Source: JBBTIS01 sp038059855 (GTDB lineage Bacteria; Elusimicrobiota; Elusimicrobia; JACQPE01). Taken from it: a DNA stretch of 26,129 bases. The DNA is taken from NCBI GenBank assembly GCA_964357255.1, contig CAYHKQ010000030.1, positions 1-26,129 of the forward strand, written 5' to 3'. The translations under genes and the position numbers were made by a program. Of this stretch, positions 1 through 6,879 are shown in pieces. Every line of letters starts with the position of its first letter. Position 1 is the first letter of the stretch. The notes under the pieces are model-generated. The model did no database searches. It saw only the letters and a program-made list of their open reading frames with translations, and was not told the origin of the DNA.

Positions 1-289
1 TATCTAAATTCTCGAATTTCTACCGGATATTAATAAAAATCAGGAAAGAATATAAGCGGCGGCCGCTCCTTGGAGACGGCATTAACAGGTCTAACGAATG
101 TCATTTGCGCCCGCTTCCTGGTCTAGGAGCCTGTCCAACATAAGGATTTCTCTTTTTAACAATCATGAACTCGAAAAGTTCAGTTGAATAAAATTTGCCC
201 TCTGAATTTGAAACATTTCCGAAGTCCTGGAGCCGGGACAATAAGATATCGGAGTAATTTGAGATAAACTAAGGGTAAAATAAAATTTC
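1..289. other. Intergenic region upstream of the restriction endonuclease
   Basis: No coding frame is convincing here. The only structure I see is a hyphenated inverted repeat at 166-182 (TGAACT, 5 nt, AGTTCA), about 110 bp before the endonuclease start, which could be a protein-binding site. The last 40 bases are AT-rich, as expected for a promoter, with a TTGAGA at 259-264 and an AT-rich stretch about 17 bp later. The operator half-site TGTCA/TGACA seen before the methyltransferase gene does not occur in the promoter-proximal part. Confidence 0.4.
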
Positions 290-925
290 ATGACCGCAAG
301 AATTATTAATCTAAAACAACACACTTTTCGATCCTCCAAGCTTCAAAGCGTGGTGAACGAGGCCATTCAATTTTTTCTCCAGACGCCCACTTTCAAATTA
401 CCTCCGCCGAATCAGTTTATCGGCTCCGGCGTTTATGGAATTTATTATGTTGGCAAACACGAGAAATATAGGCGGGTCGCGCAGAAAAATGATGAAAATT
501 TCGTTTTGCCCATTTATGTCGGGAAGGCGGTGCCGCCGGGCTGGAGAACCGCTCGATCCAAGCATTCCAACACGCCAGACTTGCACCATCGCCTGCATGA
601 GCATGCGAGAAGTATCAAACAGGCCGCAAGTCTTCGGCTTAGCGATTTCTGTTGCCGGTTTATGATTTTGTCCGGCATCGAGGGAGACTTGGCGGTGCCG
701 GTAGAAGCAGAATTAATCAGAAGATTTAAGCCTTTGTGGAATACGATTGTGGACGGTTTTGGCAACCACGACCCCGGATCGGGCCGGTACGAGCAGGCAA
801 AATCCGAGTGGGACATATTGCATCCGGGGAGATTGTGGACCAAAAGGTTAAAAGGGAAATCGCCGCGCTTGGATAATATTCTTCGGAAGATTTCGGAATA
901 CGAAAAAAGCCTACCGCTTTCTTAG
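290..925 (+). CDS. Eco29kI-like GIY-YIG type II restriction endonuclease
   Basis: Predicted type II restriction endonuclease of the GIY-YIG superfamily, 211 aa, close to the about 214 aa of Eco29kI. The GIY block is GSGVYGIYYVG (residues 45-55) and the YIG block is PIYVGKAVPPGWR (74-86), the signature of the Eco29kI group. Likely catalytic residues follow in the expected order: Y49, Y76, R101 and H105 in HHRLHEHA, E139 in VEAEL and N151 in PLWNT. The family cuts double-stranded DNA at a short palindrome using one metal ion; Eco29kI itself recognises CCGCGG, but I cannot predict the site here. It is convergent with the methyltransferase gene and overlaps its end by 15 bp (911-925). A weak AAGGG sits 14 nt before the ATG, longer than ideal. 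Family assignment is confident, specificity unknown. Confidence 0.88.
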   Translation: MTARIINLKQHTFRSSKLQSVVNEAIQFFLQTPTFKLPPPNQFIGSGVYGIYYVGKHEKYRRVAQKNDENFVLPIYVGKAVPPGWRTARSKHSNTPDLHHRLHEHARSIKQAASLRLSDFCCRFMILSGIEGDLAVPVEAELIRRFKPLWNTIVDGFGNHDPGSGRYEQAKSEWDILHPGRLWTKRLKGKSPRLDNILRKISEYEKSLPLS

Positions 926-2566
926 CTCTACCACCGCTTCATACAATTGGTGCGAAGCTTGGGCTTTGCCGACGCGCACATCAGATTTAATGATGCTATT
1001 GCCAATGCGCGTTGCCCGCGGGATTTCGATGCCAACCAGTTCGAGCCCAGCGGATTCGGCGATTTTTCCGAAATATTGATCGGTTGGAATAAGAACTCCC
1101 TGCAAAATGCTGTTACCGATGACAACCAGTGCTGTGCCACCGGGTTTTAAGACATATTGGATGCTTTTGGTGAAAGAGTAACAGTCGTTAAAATATGAAG
1201 CCGCGTAATTAGCCCATCCACGGCCCCCATAAACGCCTCTATTGGTATTTAGTTCCCTGATCTGCCCCAGGCGATCCGCCATATCTGTTCCTGGCAGCTT
1301 AAACCTTAAAGGCACTTCCTCTAAATCCCGGACAGTCTGCCAGTATTTGCCGAAATTGTTTTGTTCCAGCGACCGCATATTATTCGGTTCTTTAACAAAT
1401 TCCAGCCAATATAACTGCGGTCGCGTGTTTCTGTTGTAATGGTAATTGTTGAGGTAGGGTGGTGAAGTAATAATCAGATGTGCCGATCCAGCAGGCATGT
1501 ATTTTTGACATGAAAAGAATGAGTCATTAAAAATTTCGACTCGCTTGGGCCTATGTGCCAACCGCTCCTTAAGCCAAATGACGTCATCGGCTATGTGTTT
1601 GAGTTTTTCCAAAAGCGCCTGATCCACAGGGAAGTCGTGAATTTCTTTTTTTCCGGCACTCACCCGTCTGCCCAGGCTTGGTTCATAGGAATAATTAGAA
1701 TAAGAAACCATAGTAGACCCAAAGGCCAGTCTGAAAATGTCTTTAAGCCGATCTTTTTTTATGGACCGAATGAAATCCTGAGCAATTAAAACTTTTCGCA
1801 GAACACTAGGACTATAAAAATTCGATCTCGTTTTGAATCCTTCGGGGGGCAGGCTGGTAGGGGTATAACCGTTAAGCATTTTGGCAGCGCAGAATTTTCT
1901 GAATCCGAATATCTCTTCTTGCAGCTCGTCGGGCGCTATCTGGTAAGCCAAAGCTTTCACGCGGCAGGCAAGCGCTGCGTATGGATTGATCTCAAAGCCA
2001 ATGGCGTTATGACCACTAAGGATGGCATCTACTAATGTTGTTCCAACGCCGGCAAATGGGTCTAATATCGTGCCGGCATGCGGCAAATATTTATCGATAG
2101 CGCCTTTAACGAAATCGCTCGAAAATCCAGCTATCCATGGCACCCACCGATGGATTGGCCGGCTTTTATTTACGGCAAACGCCGGATCGCAAAAGGCAGA
2201 AGTTTTCCCGTTTGTCGGGGTTTGGGCGGTTGCAACAGACAATTCAGATAGCTTTGCTTGTTTATTGTTGGTAGCGGTTGTTGCATATTCAGCCAGTGAC
2301 TCCCGAATAAATAATGTCGTTTCTCTGGGGGATTGCCAAATAACATTGCGCCAAGCTCGAGGTATTCTGTTTGCTAAAAGCATCAACTCGTCTTCATCGT
2401 GGGCAAGTATTCTTGCCAGCTTTTGGACGACTTGCTCGGAGGGCTGGACCAGCCCCGATTCTATCCTCGATAGGTAAGAGTGGTTAATTTTTATTTGTTT
2501 GGCCAGATTTTTAACTCCCAAGCCCGTGGACTTTCGTAATTGACGTAAGCGTTGACCAAATTTCAT
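911..2566 (-). CDS. DNA methyltransferase (N4C/N6A, SPPY type) with N-terminal XRE-type HTH
   Basis: Modification enzyme of the restriction-modification pair, 551 aa. An XRE/HTH_3 helix-turn-helix fills residues about 5-60 (KFGQRLRQLR, LAKQIKINHSYLSRIESG). It is followed by SAM motif I DPFAGVGTTL (about 168-177) and the catalytic SPPY motif (368-371) in SPPYLNNYHYNRN. SPPY marks exocyclic-amino methyltransferases, so the product is N4-methylcytosine or N6-methyladenine, not the C5-methylcytosine expected for Eco29kI. The open frame extends upstream to a TTG at 2609-2611, but that extension would code through the operator. I chose the ATG at 2564-2566 because a TTGACA-N17-TACTAT promoter ends 6 nt before it and the HTH begins directly. 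The fused HTH probably makes it its own controller protein. It is convergent with the endonuclease gene, 15-bp overlap. Confidence 0.88.
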   Translation of the reverse strand: MKFGQRLRQLRKSTGLGVKNLAKQIKINHSYLSRIESGLVQPSEQVVQKLARILAHDEDELMLLANRIPRAWRNVIWQSPRETTLFIRESLAEYATTATNNKQAKLSELSVATAQTPTNGKTSAFCDPAFAVNKSRPIHRWVPWIAGFSSDFVKGAIDKYLPHAGTILDPFAGVGTTLVDAILSGHNAIGFEINPYAALACRVKALAYQIAPDELQEEIFGFRKFCAAKMLNGYTPTSLPPEGFKTRSNFYSPSVLRKVLIAQDFIRSIKKDRLKDIFRLAFGSTMVSYSNYSYEPSLGRRVSAGKKEIHDFPVDQALLEKLKHIADDVIWLKERLAHRPKRVEIFNDSFFSCQKYMPAGSAHLIITSPPYLNNYHYNRNTRPQLYWLEFVKEPNNMRSLEQNNFGKYWQTVRDLEEVPLRFKLPGTDMADRLGQIRELNTNRGVYGGRGWANYAASYFNDCYSFTKSIQYVLKPGGTALVVIGNSILQGVLIPTDQYFGKIAESAGLELVGIEIPRATRIGNSIIKSDVRVGKAQASHQLYEAVVELRKR

Positions 2567-2572
2567 GATCGT

Positions 2573-2601
2573 ATAGTAATATTTGGTGACAATATTGTCA
2601 A
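2573..2601 (-). promoter_or_regulatory. Promoter of the methyltransferase gene (leaderless)
   Basis: Read on the minus strand, TTGACA (2596-2601) is followed by a 17-nt spacer and TACTAT (2573-2578), then 6 nt and the ATG at 2566. Transcription starting 7 nt after the -10 box would begin on the A of the ATG, so the mRNA should lack a leader and a Shine-Dalgarno site. The spacing and -35 box match the sigma-70 consensus. Confidence 0.72.
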
Positions 2602-2614
2602 CCTTTGACAATAT
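2587..2614. promoter_or_regulatory. Predicted autoregulatory operator of the HTH-methyltransferase
   Basis: Three half-sites alternate in orientation across the -35 box. A perfect 14-bp palindrome TGACAATATTGTCA lies at 2587-2600. Its right part also forms a second inverted repeat, ATATTGTCA (2592-2600), 5 nt, TGACAATAT (2606-2614). Overlapping dyads on the -35 element are the typical layout of C-protein and XRE-repressor operators, and the gene directly downstream encodes an XRE domain. That the fused HTH binds here is inference. Confidence 0.65.
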
Positions 2615-2634
2615 GCTTTGCCGCTCATCAGTTT

Positions 2635-2651
2635 TGAGCAGCTTCTGCTCA
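2635..2651. repeat. Short inverted repeat
   Basis: TGAGCAG, 3 nt, CTGCTCA forms a 7-bp perfect dyad about 70-85 bp upstream of the methyltransferase start. It has no T-tract on either strand, so it is not a terminator. It may be a further regulatory site or chance. The remaining sequence to the end of the EngB gene (2652-3097) shows no convincing gene apart from the REP-like element described separately. Confidence 0.3.
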
Positions 2652-2988
2652 GCTAATTTGAGCGCCTCTTTTTCTTCGCCCTTTTTGTTTTAACCAGAAA
2701 TTTAATCATCACCTTGCGGCAATATCCACAAGGATAAAGAGCGCCTCTTGCCAGGAATTTCCTTTGTATTTCAAAGAAGCGCTTTGGGCAGGCTGCAACG
2801 CGGGATTGATGGAGGGTAATAAAAAAGCGCAACCTCTGGCTAAGAAAAAACCGACCCTTTCAGGCCAAGCCAGGAGGATTACGCTTTGGATGTATCCTGC
2901 CAAAGAGAGACGACCAAGAAAACATTACAGCGCAGGCCCTGGTCCGATTTGTTGCACGGACTGGCAAGCCAGGGCTTTCCTGGCACAC

Positions 2989-3076
2989 TCATTCCCGCGC
3001 AGGCGGGAATCCAGAACATTTTTTGCGCTTCCAGGCGAATCGAAGGGGCTGGATTCCCGCTTTCGCGGGAATGACG
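2989..3076. repeat. REP-like element, two hairpins (copy 1)
   Basis: Two perfect stem-loops, ATTCCCGC/GCGGGAAT with 4-nt loops at 2991-3010 and 3053-3072, are arranged head to head with CCAG and CTGG on their inner sides and an outer ATGACG. This is the widespread dispersed palindrome that yields spurious reading frames such as FPRRRES and SRFRGND. Related copies lie at 3747, 12458 and 25921. It sits just past the 3' end of the EngB gene. Confidence 0.8.
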
Positions 3077-3097
3077 AAATCAACTGGGGAATCCGTG

Positions 3098-3682
3098 CTA
3101 ACGCTCAAGCAGGGCGGCCGCCTCAGCTCGAAGTTCGCGCACGCCAAATCCCTTGTCGGCGCTGACCCAGGCCAAATCCTCGGATTGAAGGCCCATGGCA
3201 TGAGCAATATCTCGCCGCTGGACGACGACGCGCGAGGCCTTGACTTGGTCCGCTTTTGTGGCGACGACGCGCCAGGGAAGTCCCTTGGCCTGTAGCCATG
3301 CGAGCAATTGTAGGTCCAACTGCGTCGGGCCGACCTTGGCATCGACGAGGGCAAATATCATGCGCAACGTCGGCCGTCCAGTCAAATAGTTCTCGATCAT
3401 CGCGCCCCAGCCCGCGCGTTGCGCTGGCCGGCCCGAGGCGTAGCCGTAGCCGGGCAGGTCGACGAGCCATCGGTCATGGCCCGCCAAGAAAACATTAATC
3501 GTGCGCGTGCGCCCCGGCGTTCCGGAAACGCGCGCGAGGTCTTTTTGGCAGAGCGCGTTGAGCAATGCGCTCTTGCCCACGTTGGAGCGCCCGACGAACG
3601 TCACTTCAGCGGCGCAGGGCCCGAGCCTCTCCGACTCGGTTTCACTTAAAAGGTATTTGACATCTTTGAACAATGGAAGCAT
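3098..3682 (-). CDS. engB: Ribosome-biogenesis/cell-division GTPase EngB (YihA/YsxC)
   Basis: Small TRAFAC-class GTPase needed for assembly of the large ribosomal subunit and reported to affect cell division. At 194 aa it has the usual family length. The GTP-binding motifs are all present: G1 GRSNVGKS (about 31-38), the G2 threonine region GTPGRTRTINVF, G3 DLPGYGYA (about 75-82), G4 TKAD (about 142-145) and G5 SADKGFGV. The open frame continues upstream to a GTG at 3751, but that part codes through a REP-like palindrome. The ATG at 3680-3682 (MLPLFKDVKY) gives the family's normal short N-terminus. No clear Shine-Dalgarno is visible; a possible -10 box TATACT lies at 3710-3715 with a poor -35. 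It appears monocistronic. Confidence 0.92.
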   Translation of the reverse strand: MLPLFKDVKYLLSETESERLGPCAAEVTFVGRSNVGKSALLNALCQKDLARVSGTPGRTRTINVFLAGHDRWLVDLPGYGYASGRPAQRAGWGAMIENYLTGRPTLRMIFALVDAKVGPTQLDLQLLAWLQAKGLPWRVVATKADQVKASRVVVQRRDIAHAMGLQSEDLAWVSADKGFGVRELRAEAAALLER

Positions 3683-3746
3683 AGGAATGGTTAATGTAGT
3701 TAGTAAAGTAGTATAGCGCACTAAGCCCAGATTCCGCAGTTGGATC

Positions 3747-3866
3747 GTCACCCCGGCGAAGGCCGGGGCCCAGGTTCCGAGGAAAACTGGATACCGGCTT
3801 GCGTCCCGTCAGGAGACGGGACAGTCCCCTCAATTTTAATAGAGGGTTGGGACGCCGGTATGACGG
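3747..3866. repeat. REP-like element with internal insert (copy 2)
   Basis: The first hairpin, CCCCGGC/GCCGGGG, is at 3751-3768. The second, ATACCGGC (3791-3798) and GCCGGTAT (3854-3861), is opened by about 55 nt containing its own GTCCCGTC/GACGGGAC palindrome. Outer ends read GTCA and TGACGG as in the other copies. The element lies between the EngB promoter region and the downstream end of the ATPase gene; the rest of 3867-4026 shows nothing I can name. Confidence 0.7.
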
Positions 3867-4026
3867 GACAAAAAAATCCGGTGGCCCCGAGGAAAATGGC
3901 GTGTCAACTGCGTAATCCCGGCTAAGTGCGTTGCTCCATTGATAGTTTTCGAGTCTGGAAAAGAATTTCACTTTCTAGATCTCATAAGTTATCCTGGCGC
4001 ACAAGTGAGTGTCCCCGGAATTCCAA

Positions 4027-5205
4027 TTAAATTAGAAACGCGAAAACCGCTTGTTTTGAGCCGGTAAGAGCCACCGGTAGATTTTTGCCTACGATTTTAA
4101 ATTCCTTAATTCCAATATCAGCGCTTAATTTTTTAAGACGGATTAAGTCGCTCGGATTGGGTGTCACCTTGACTTCGATCGCGGTTTGTTTGTCCAGGAT
4201 GAAGTCTATTTCCCCGCCGCTCTTGCGTTCATAGTAGGATACTTCCCCTTGGGGCCGCAGGTTTTGGAAAACGCTTTGCTCGAAAATTCTGCCAGAGTCC
4301 AAGCGGGCCAGATGGCCGATGATCCCAGTGTCGCAGAAATAAATTTTGGGCATCTTTCGAATTTCGGAATCGCGGTTTTTGGTGAAGGGGCGCACGAGTG
4401 AAATGAAATAGGTGCCTTCCAAAAATCCGATGTAATCGGTAAGCGTGGGCCTGGAAATGCCTATTTCAGAGGCGAGTTTCTGAATGTCGAGTTTTGATCC
4501 CACTCGCTCCATTAAAAGAAGCATGAGATCGCGGATTACCGTATTTTTGCGAAAGTCGCCCAGACGCAGAACTTCGAGTTGATAATAGGAGGTGAAAACG
4601 TCGTCCAGGGCTAGTTTTTTTTCTTCAATGTTTTCCTTTAAAACCACTCCCGGAAATCCGCCGAACATCGCATAATCCTCATAGAGCGTTGAAAGCTGGC
4701 GGATCATGGCCTGGGTTAGCCCGGCCGGGTTATTGGGGATGGCCAGAGTTCCGCCGCGAAAGCGTAGGAATTCGTCGAAGGTCAAGGGAAACAGCTCAAA
4801 CAGGAATTTCCGTCCAACCAGGGATTCGGAGAAAAGACTTTTTAGATAGAAACTGGCCGATCCCGTCATGAAAAATTTAATGCCGTAATGGTCAATGAGG
4901 TATTTGGCGATTTGGGGAAGTTTGGGGACAAGCTGAATTTCGTCCAGAAAAACGTAAGCCTTTTTTTTGGAATCCAGACCCAAAAATTCAAGGTTGGTTT
5001 TGACGCGGTCAAAATCGATTTCCTCAAAGCGTTTTTGATGCAAGGGATTTTCAAGGTCCAGGAATAGCTTATTGCGGGAGGGAATCTGGTCGTGAATGAA
5101 CCGCAACAGCGAGGTCTTGCCGGTCCGGCGCATGCCGGTCAGAATGATGGCCTCCGGCGACTCAAGATGGGGTGCGATTTTTCTGTACAGGTTTCGTTCG
5201 ATCAC
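4027..5205 (-). CDS. AAA family ATPase with C-terminal DUF4143 domain
   Basis: 392-aa P-loop ATPase of the AAA_14/DUF4143 group, common in accessory regions of bacteria and archaea and without an established function. The Walker A motif is GMRRTGKTS (residues 24-32) and Walker B is YVFLDEIQ (84-91), with a sensor-like TGSAS near 115. A winged-helix-like stretch (DIQKLASEIGISRPTLTDYIGFL) lies in the middle. The C-terminal part contains GEIDFIL and AIEVK, the usual PD-(D/E)XK-like residues of DUF4143, so a nuclease-like fold is possible. The start is a GTG at 5203-5205; its N-terminus MIERNLYRKI is typical for the family. A promoter enclosed in a near-perfect palindrome ends 6 nt before the start. 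It stands alone, so no partner hints at its role. Confidence 0.85.
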   Translation of the reverse strand: MIERNLYRKIAPHLESPEAIILTGMRRTGKTSLLRFIHDQIPSRNKLFLDLENPLHQKRFEEIDFDRVKTNLEFLGLDSKKKAYVFLDEIQLVPKLPQIAKYLIDHYGIKFFMTGSASFYLKSLFSESLVGRKFLFELFPLTFDEFLRFRGGTLAIPNNPAGLTQAMIRQLSTLYEDYAMFGGFPGVVLKENIEEKKLALDDVFTSYYQLEVLRLGDFRKNTVIRDLMLLLMERVGSKLDIQKLASEIGISRPTLTDYIGFLEGTYFISLVRPFTKNRDSEIRKMPKIYFCDTGIIGHLARLDSGRIFEQSVFQNLRPQGEVSYYERKSGGEIDFILDKQTAIEVKVTPNPSDLIRLKKLSADIGIKEFKIVGKNLPVALTGSKQAVFAFLI

Positions 5206-5207
5206 AA

Positions 5208-5246
5208 TAGTAGTTTACATTTAGAATAACTAAATATCAACTACTA
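5208..5246. promoter_or_regulatory. Promoter inside a 39-bp palindrome upstream of the ATPase gene
   Basis: The arms TAGTAGTT-3nt-ATTTAG and CTAAAT-3nt-AACTACTA pair in 15 of 17 positions around a 5-nt centre. On the minus strand the same segment holds TTGATA (5235-5240), a 17-nt spacer and TAAACT (5212-5217), followed by 6 nt and the GTG start. The promoter therefore lies wholly within the palindrome, as expected for a tightly repressed gene, and the transcript should be leaderless or nearly so. The regulator is unknown. Confidence 0.6.
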
Positions 5247-5400
5247 CTTTCAGACCTCCTGACGCAGTTTCGCTCCAGTCGTCTAATCCGGGCATGTTGA
5301 AATATGCCTGTGTCGAAGTTTTAAATTCCAGCACCGCTCTGGGCTTGATGAAGTTTAGCGTCATCATGCCCTCGTCAATTTCCCGGTCCCACTGATCACA
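5230..5400 (-). pseudogene. Possible 3' remnant of an unrecognised gene
   Basis: A minus-strand frame ending at 5230 gives protein-like sequence (TLNFIKPRAVLEFK, QAYFNMPGLDDWSE) for about 55 codons, then runs into a palindromic repeat at 5418-5457 where the coding look is lost. It could start at ATG 5365-5367 as a 45-aa peptide with a nearby GAGGG, but it more likely is the tail of a larger gene cut by the repeat. Its last codons overlap the ATPase promoter palindrome. I do not recognise the family. Confidence 0.25.
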
Positions 5401-5417
5401 TGTCAATCCCCTTTCTT

Positions 5418-5457
5418 CCCCTCGCCCCGTAAAACGGGGAGAGGGTAGGGCGAGGGG
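5418..5457. repeat. Dispersed palindromic repeat (CCCCTCGCCC type)
   Basis: CCCCTCGCCC (5418-5427) pairs with GGGCGAGGGG (5448-5457), and an inner CCCCGT/ACGGGG stem with a 3-nt loop sits inside. This differs from the ATTCCxGC REP family in the same window and resembles a second common class of intergenic palindromes. It separates the possible gene remnant from the SUF promoter region. Confidence 0.65.
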
Positions 5458-5591
5458 TTTCTTCCTTATAGATAGAACGCAGGGCGCCTGCAAAATTTCT
5501 ATTGCCCTGAAAAATTTTTGAATTTTCCCGCCTGCCACCGCCCCAACTCTGCCTTGGCAATTCTTCGCCCCTGGGTCGCTGTTCATGAATC

Positions 5592-5620
5592 TTGACAAAA
5601 AGGTAAGGATTCGATAAACT
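5592..5620 (+). promoter_or_regulatory. Promoter of the SUF operon
   Basis: TTGACA (5592-5597), a 17-nt spacer and TAAACT (5615-5620) form a good sigma-70-like promoter just upstream of the Rrf2 regulator gene. Transcription should start near 5627, leaving a leader of only about 10 nt before the ATG at 5637, or none if the in-frame ATG at 5625 is used. Since the first gene encodes an Rrf2 protein, autoregulation at this site is likely, but I do not see a clear dyad operator. Confidence 0.65.
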
Positions 5621-5636
5621 AGATATGGAGTTGTGC

Positions 5637-6134
5637 ATGAAAATTGGCGCAATGGAGGAATACGGGTTGCGATGCCTGGTGCAGATGGCTAGGCATTCGG
5701 ACCGGCAATTGGGCATTGCCGAGATCGCCAAGGCGGAGAGCTTGTCGTTGGCTTATGCCGGCAAGTTGCTTTCTCGGTTGCGCCAAGGGGGACTCGTCAC
5801 CAGCGTGCGTGGCGTCAAAGGGGGGTACGCTCTTGCCTTGCCGGTCGGCCGAATTTCTTTGGCCAGGGTCATGGAAGCCTTGACTCCAATACCAAGAACT
5901 CAAAAAAATATTTGCAGGCAGTTTCCGGGCCGCCGGAGAGAATGTGTTCATTTTGTGGGACATTGCAGCATCCGCACAGTGTGGAGCGCGATTTATAAGA
6001 ATATGTGGGCCCTGCTGGCTAAAACTACCCTGGAGGATCTTCTCAAAGAGCAGGAGAAACCGGCCTTGGCGCTGGCCGATCCTGCGCCTTGGGGATACCG
6101 GAAACAAAGGAGCAAGATTCATGCCGTTGCTTGA
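5637..6134 (+). CDS. Rrf2-family iron-sulfur-sensing transcriptional regulator of the SUF operon
   Basis: 165-aa winged-helix regulator of the Rrf2 family (IscR, SufR-like, RirA). The N-terminus MKIGAMEEYGLRCLVQMARH and the recognition region LSLAYAGKLLSRLRQGGLVTSVRGVKGGYAL are typical. Three cysteines, C93, C103 and C110 (CRQFPG, ECVHFVGHCSIRTVW), match in position the three cluster-ligating cysteines of IscR, so it probably binds a [2Fe-2S] cluster and senses cluster supply. An in-frame ATG lies 12 nt upstream at 5625; I prefer 5637 because it aligns with the family and has GGAG 6 nt before it. Its stop overlaps the sufC start by 14 bp, so it is cotranscribed with the genes it presumably controls. 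Confidence 0.88.
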   Translation: MKIGAMEEYGLRCLVQMARHSDRQLGIAEIAKAESLSLAYAGKLLSRLRQGGLVTSVRGVKGGYALALPVGRISLARVMEALTPIPRTQKNICRQFPGRRRECVHFVGHCSIRTVWSAIYKNMWALLAKTTLEDLLKEQEKPALALADPAPWGYRKQRSKIHAVA

Positions 6135-6876
6135 AATTCGCGATCTTTGGGTTAAAGTTGAGAATAAGGAAATTTTGCGTGGCTTAAACCTTGTCGTTAA
6201 CGCCGGAGAAAGCCATGCTTTAATGGGGCCCAATGGCTCGGGCAAAAGCACCTTGGCTTTTGTGCTGGCCGGGCATCCCAAGTACACGGTCACGAAAGGC
6301 CAAATTTTTCTTGATGGAATGGATCTCCTGGCCATTAAACCTCATGAGCGGGCCAGGCTCGGAGTATTTTTAGCTTTCCAGTATCCGGTGGCCATTGCCG
6401 GAGTCACGGTATCCACTTTGCTACGCAACGCTTTGAAGGCCATGGGCCGCGAGGAGGAGCTTAAAAATTTCCGCCGCGCCGTCAAAGAACGGCTGGCCGA
6501 TCTTAAGATAGACGAATCTTTTATGTCGCGCTCGGTGAACGAGGGGTTTTCCGGGGGCGAAAAAAAGCGGCTTGAAATGCTCCAGCTCGCCGTTTTGAAG
6601 CCTCGTTTAGCGATTTTAGACGAAACGGATTCCGGGCTCGACATCGACGCGTTAAAAACCGTTGCCGCCGACATTGACCGCTACGTTAAGAATTCCTCCG
6701 TTGGCGTGATTCTGATTACCCATTATCAGCGCCTGCTTAATTTTATCCGGCCTTACCGGATTCATATTTTGGTTGAGGGTCGCCTGGCGGCTTCGGGTGG
6801 ATGGGAAATTGTGGAACGCCTGGAGAAAGAGGGGTACGAGCCTTTTGCGGCCTCCGGCGCTTCGGTAACGAGGTAA
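6121..6876 (+). CDS. sufC: Fe-S cluster assembly ATPase SufC
   Basis: ABC-type ATPase that drives the SufBCD scaffold complex, about 251 aa as usual. It shows Walker A GPNGSGKST, the Q-loop at FQYPVAIAG, the SufC-type signature FSGGEKKRLEMLQL, Walker B RLAILDETDSGLD and the H-loop ITHYQRLL. Unlike transporter ATPases it is soluble and works with SufB and SufD in the cytoplasm. The ATG at 6121 has an AAAGGAG about 9 nt upstream, and it overlaps the end of the regulator gene. sufB follows after 3 bp. The much longer open frame starting at 5944 is not real, because that stretch codes for the regulator in another frame. Confidence 0.96.
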   Translation: MPLLEIRDLWVKVENKEILRGLNLVVNAGESHALMGPNGSGKSTLAFVLAGHPKYTVTKGQIFLDGMDLLAIKPHERARLGVFLAFQYPVAIAGVTVSTLLRNALKAMGREEELKNFRRAVKERLADLKIDESFMSRSVNEGFSGGEKKRLEMLQLAVLKPRLAILDETDSGLDIDALKTVAADIDRYVKNSSVGVILITHYQRLLNFIRPYRIHILVEGRLAASGGWEIVERLEKEGYEPFAASGASVTR

Positions 6877-6879
6877 GTT

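Noticed and set aside
2739..2749. Direct repeat GAGCGCCTCTT (also at 2660-2670)
   Set aside because: Eleven bases, no flanking structure or context; likely chance.
2764..3165. 133-aa + strand reading frame
   Set aside because: Its second half (FPRRRESRT, DSRFRGND) is the translation of the REP-like palindromes and it runs antisense into engB; the first half resembles no protein.
5944..6120. N-terminal extension of SufC
   Set aside because: The stretch codes for the C-terminal part of the Rrf2 regulator in another frame, and the ATG at 6121 has a good ribosome-binding site.
5619..6335. 238-aa minus-strand reading frame
   Set aside because: Antisense to the clearly identified Rrf2 and sufC genes.
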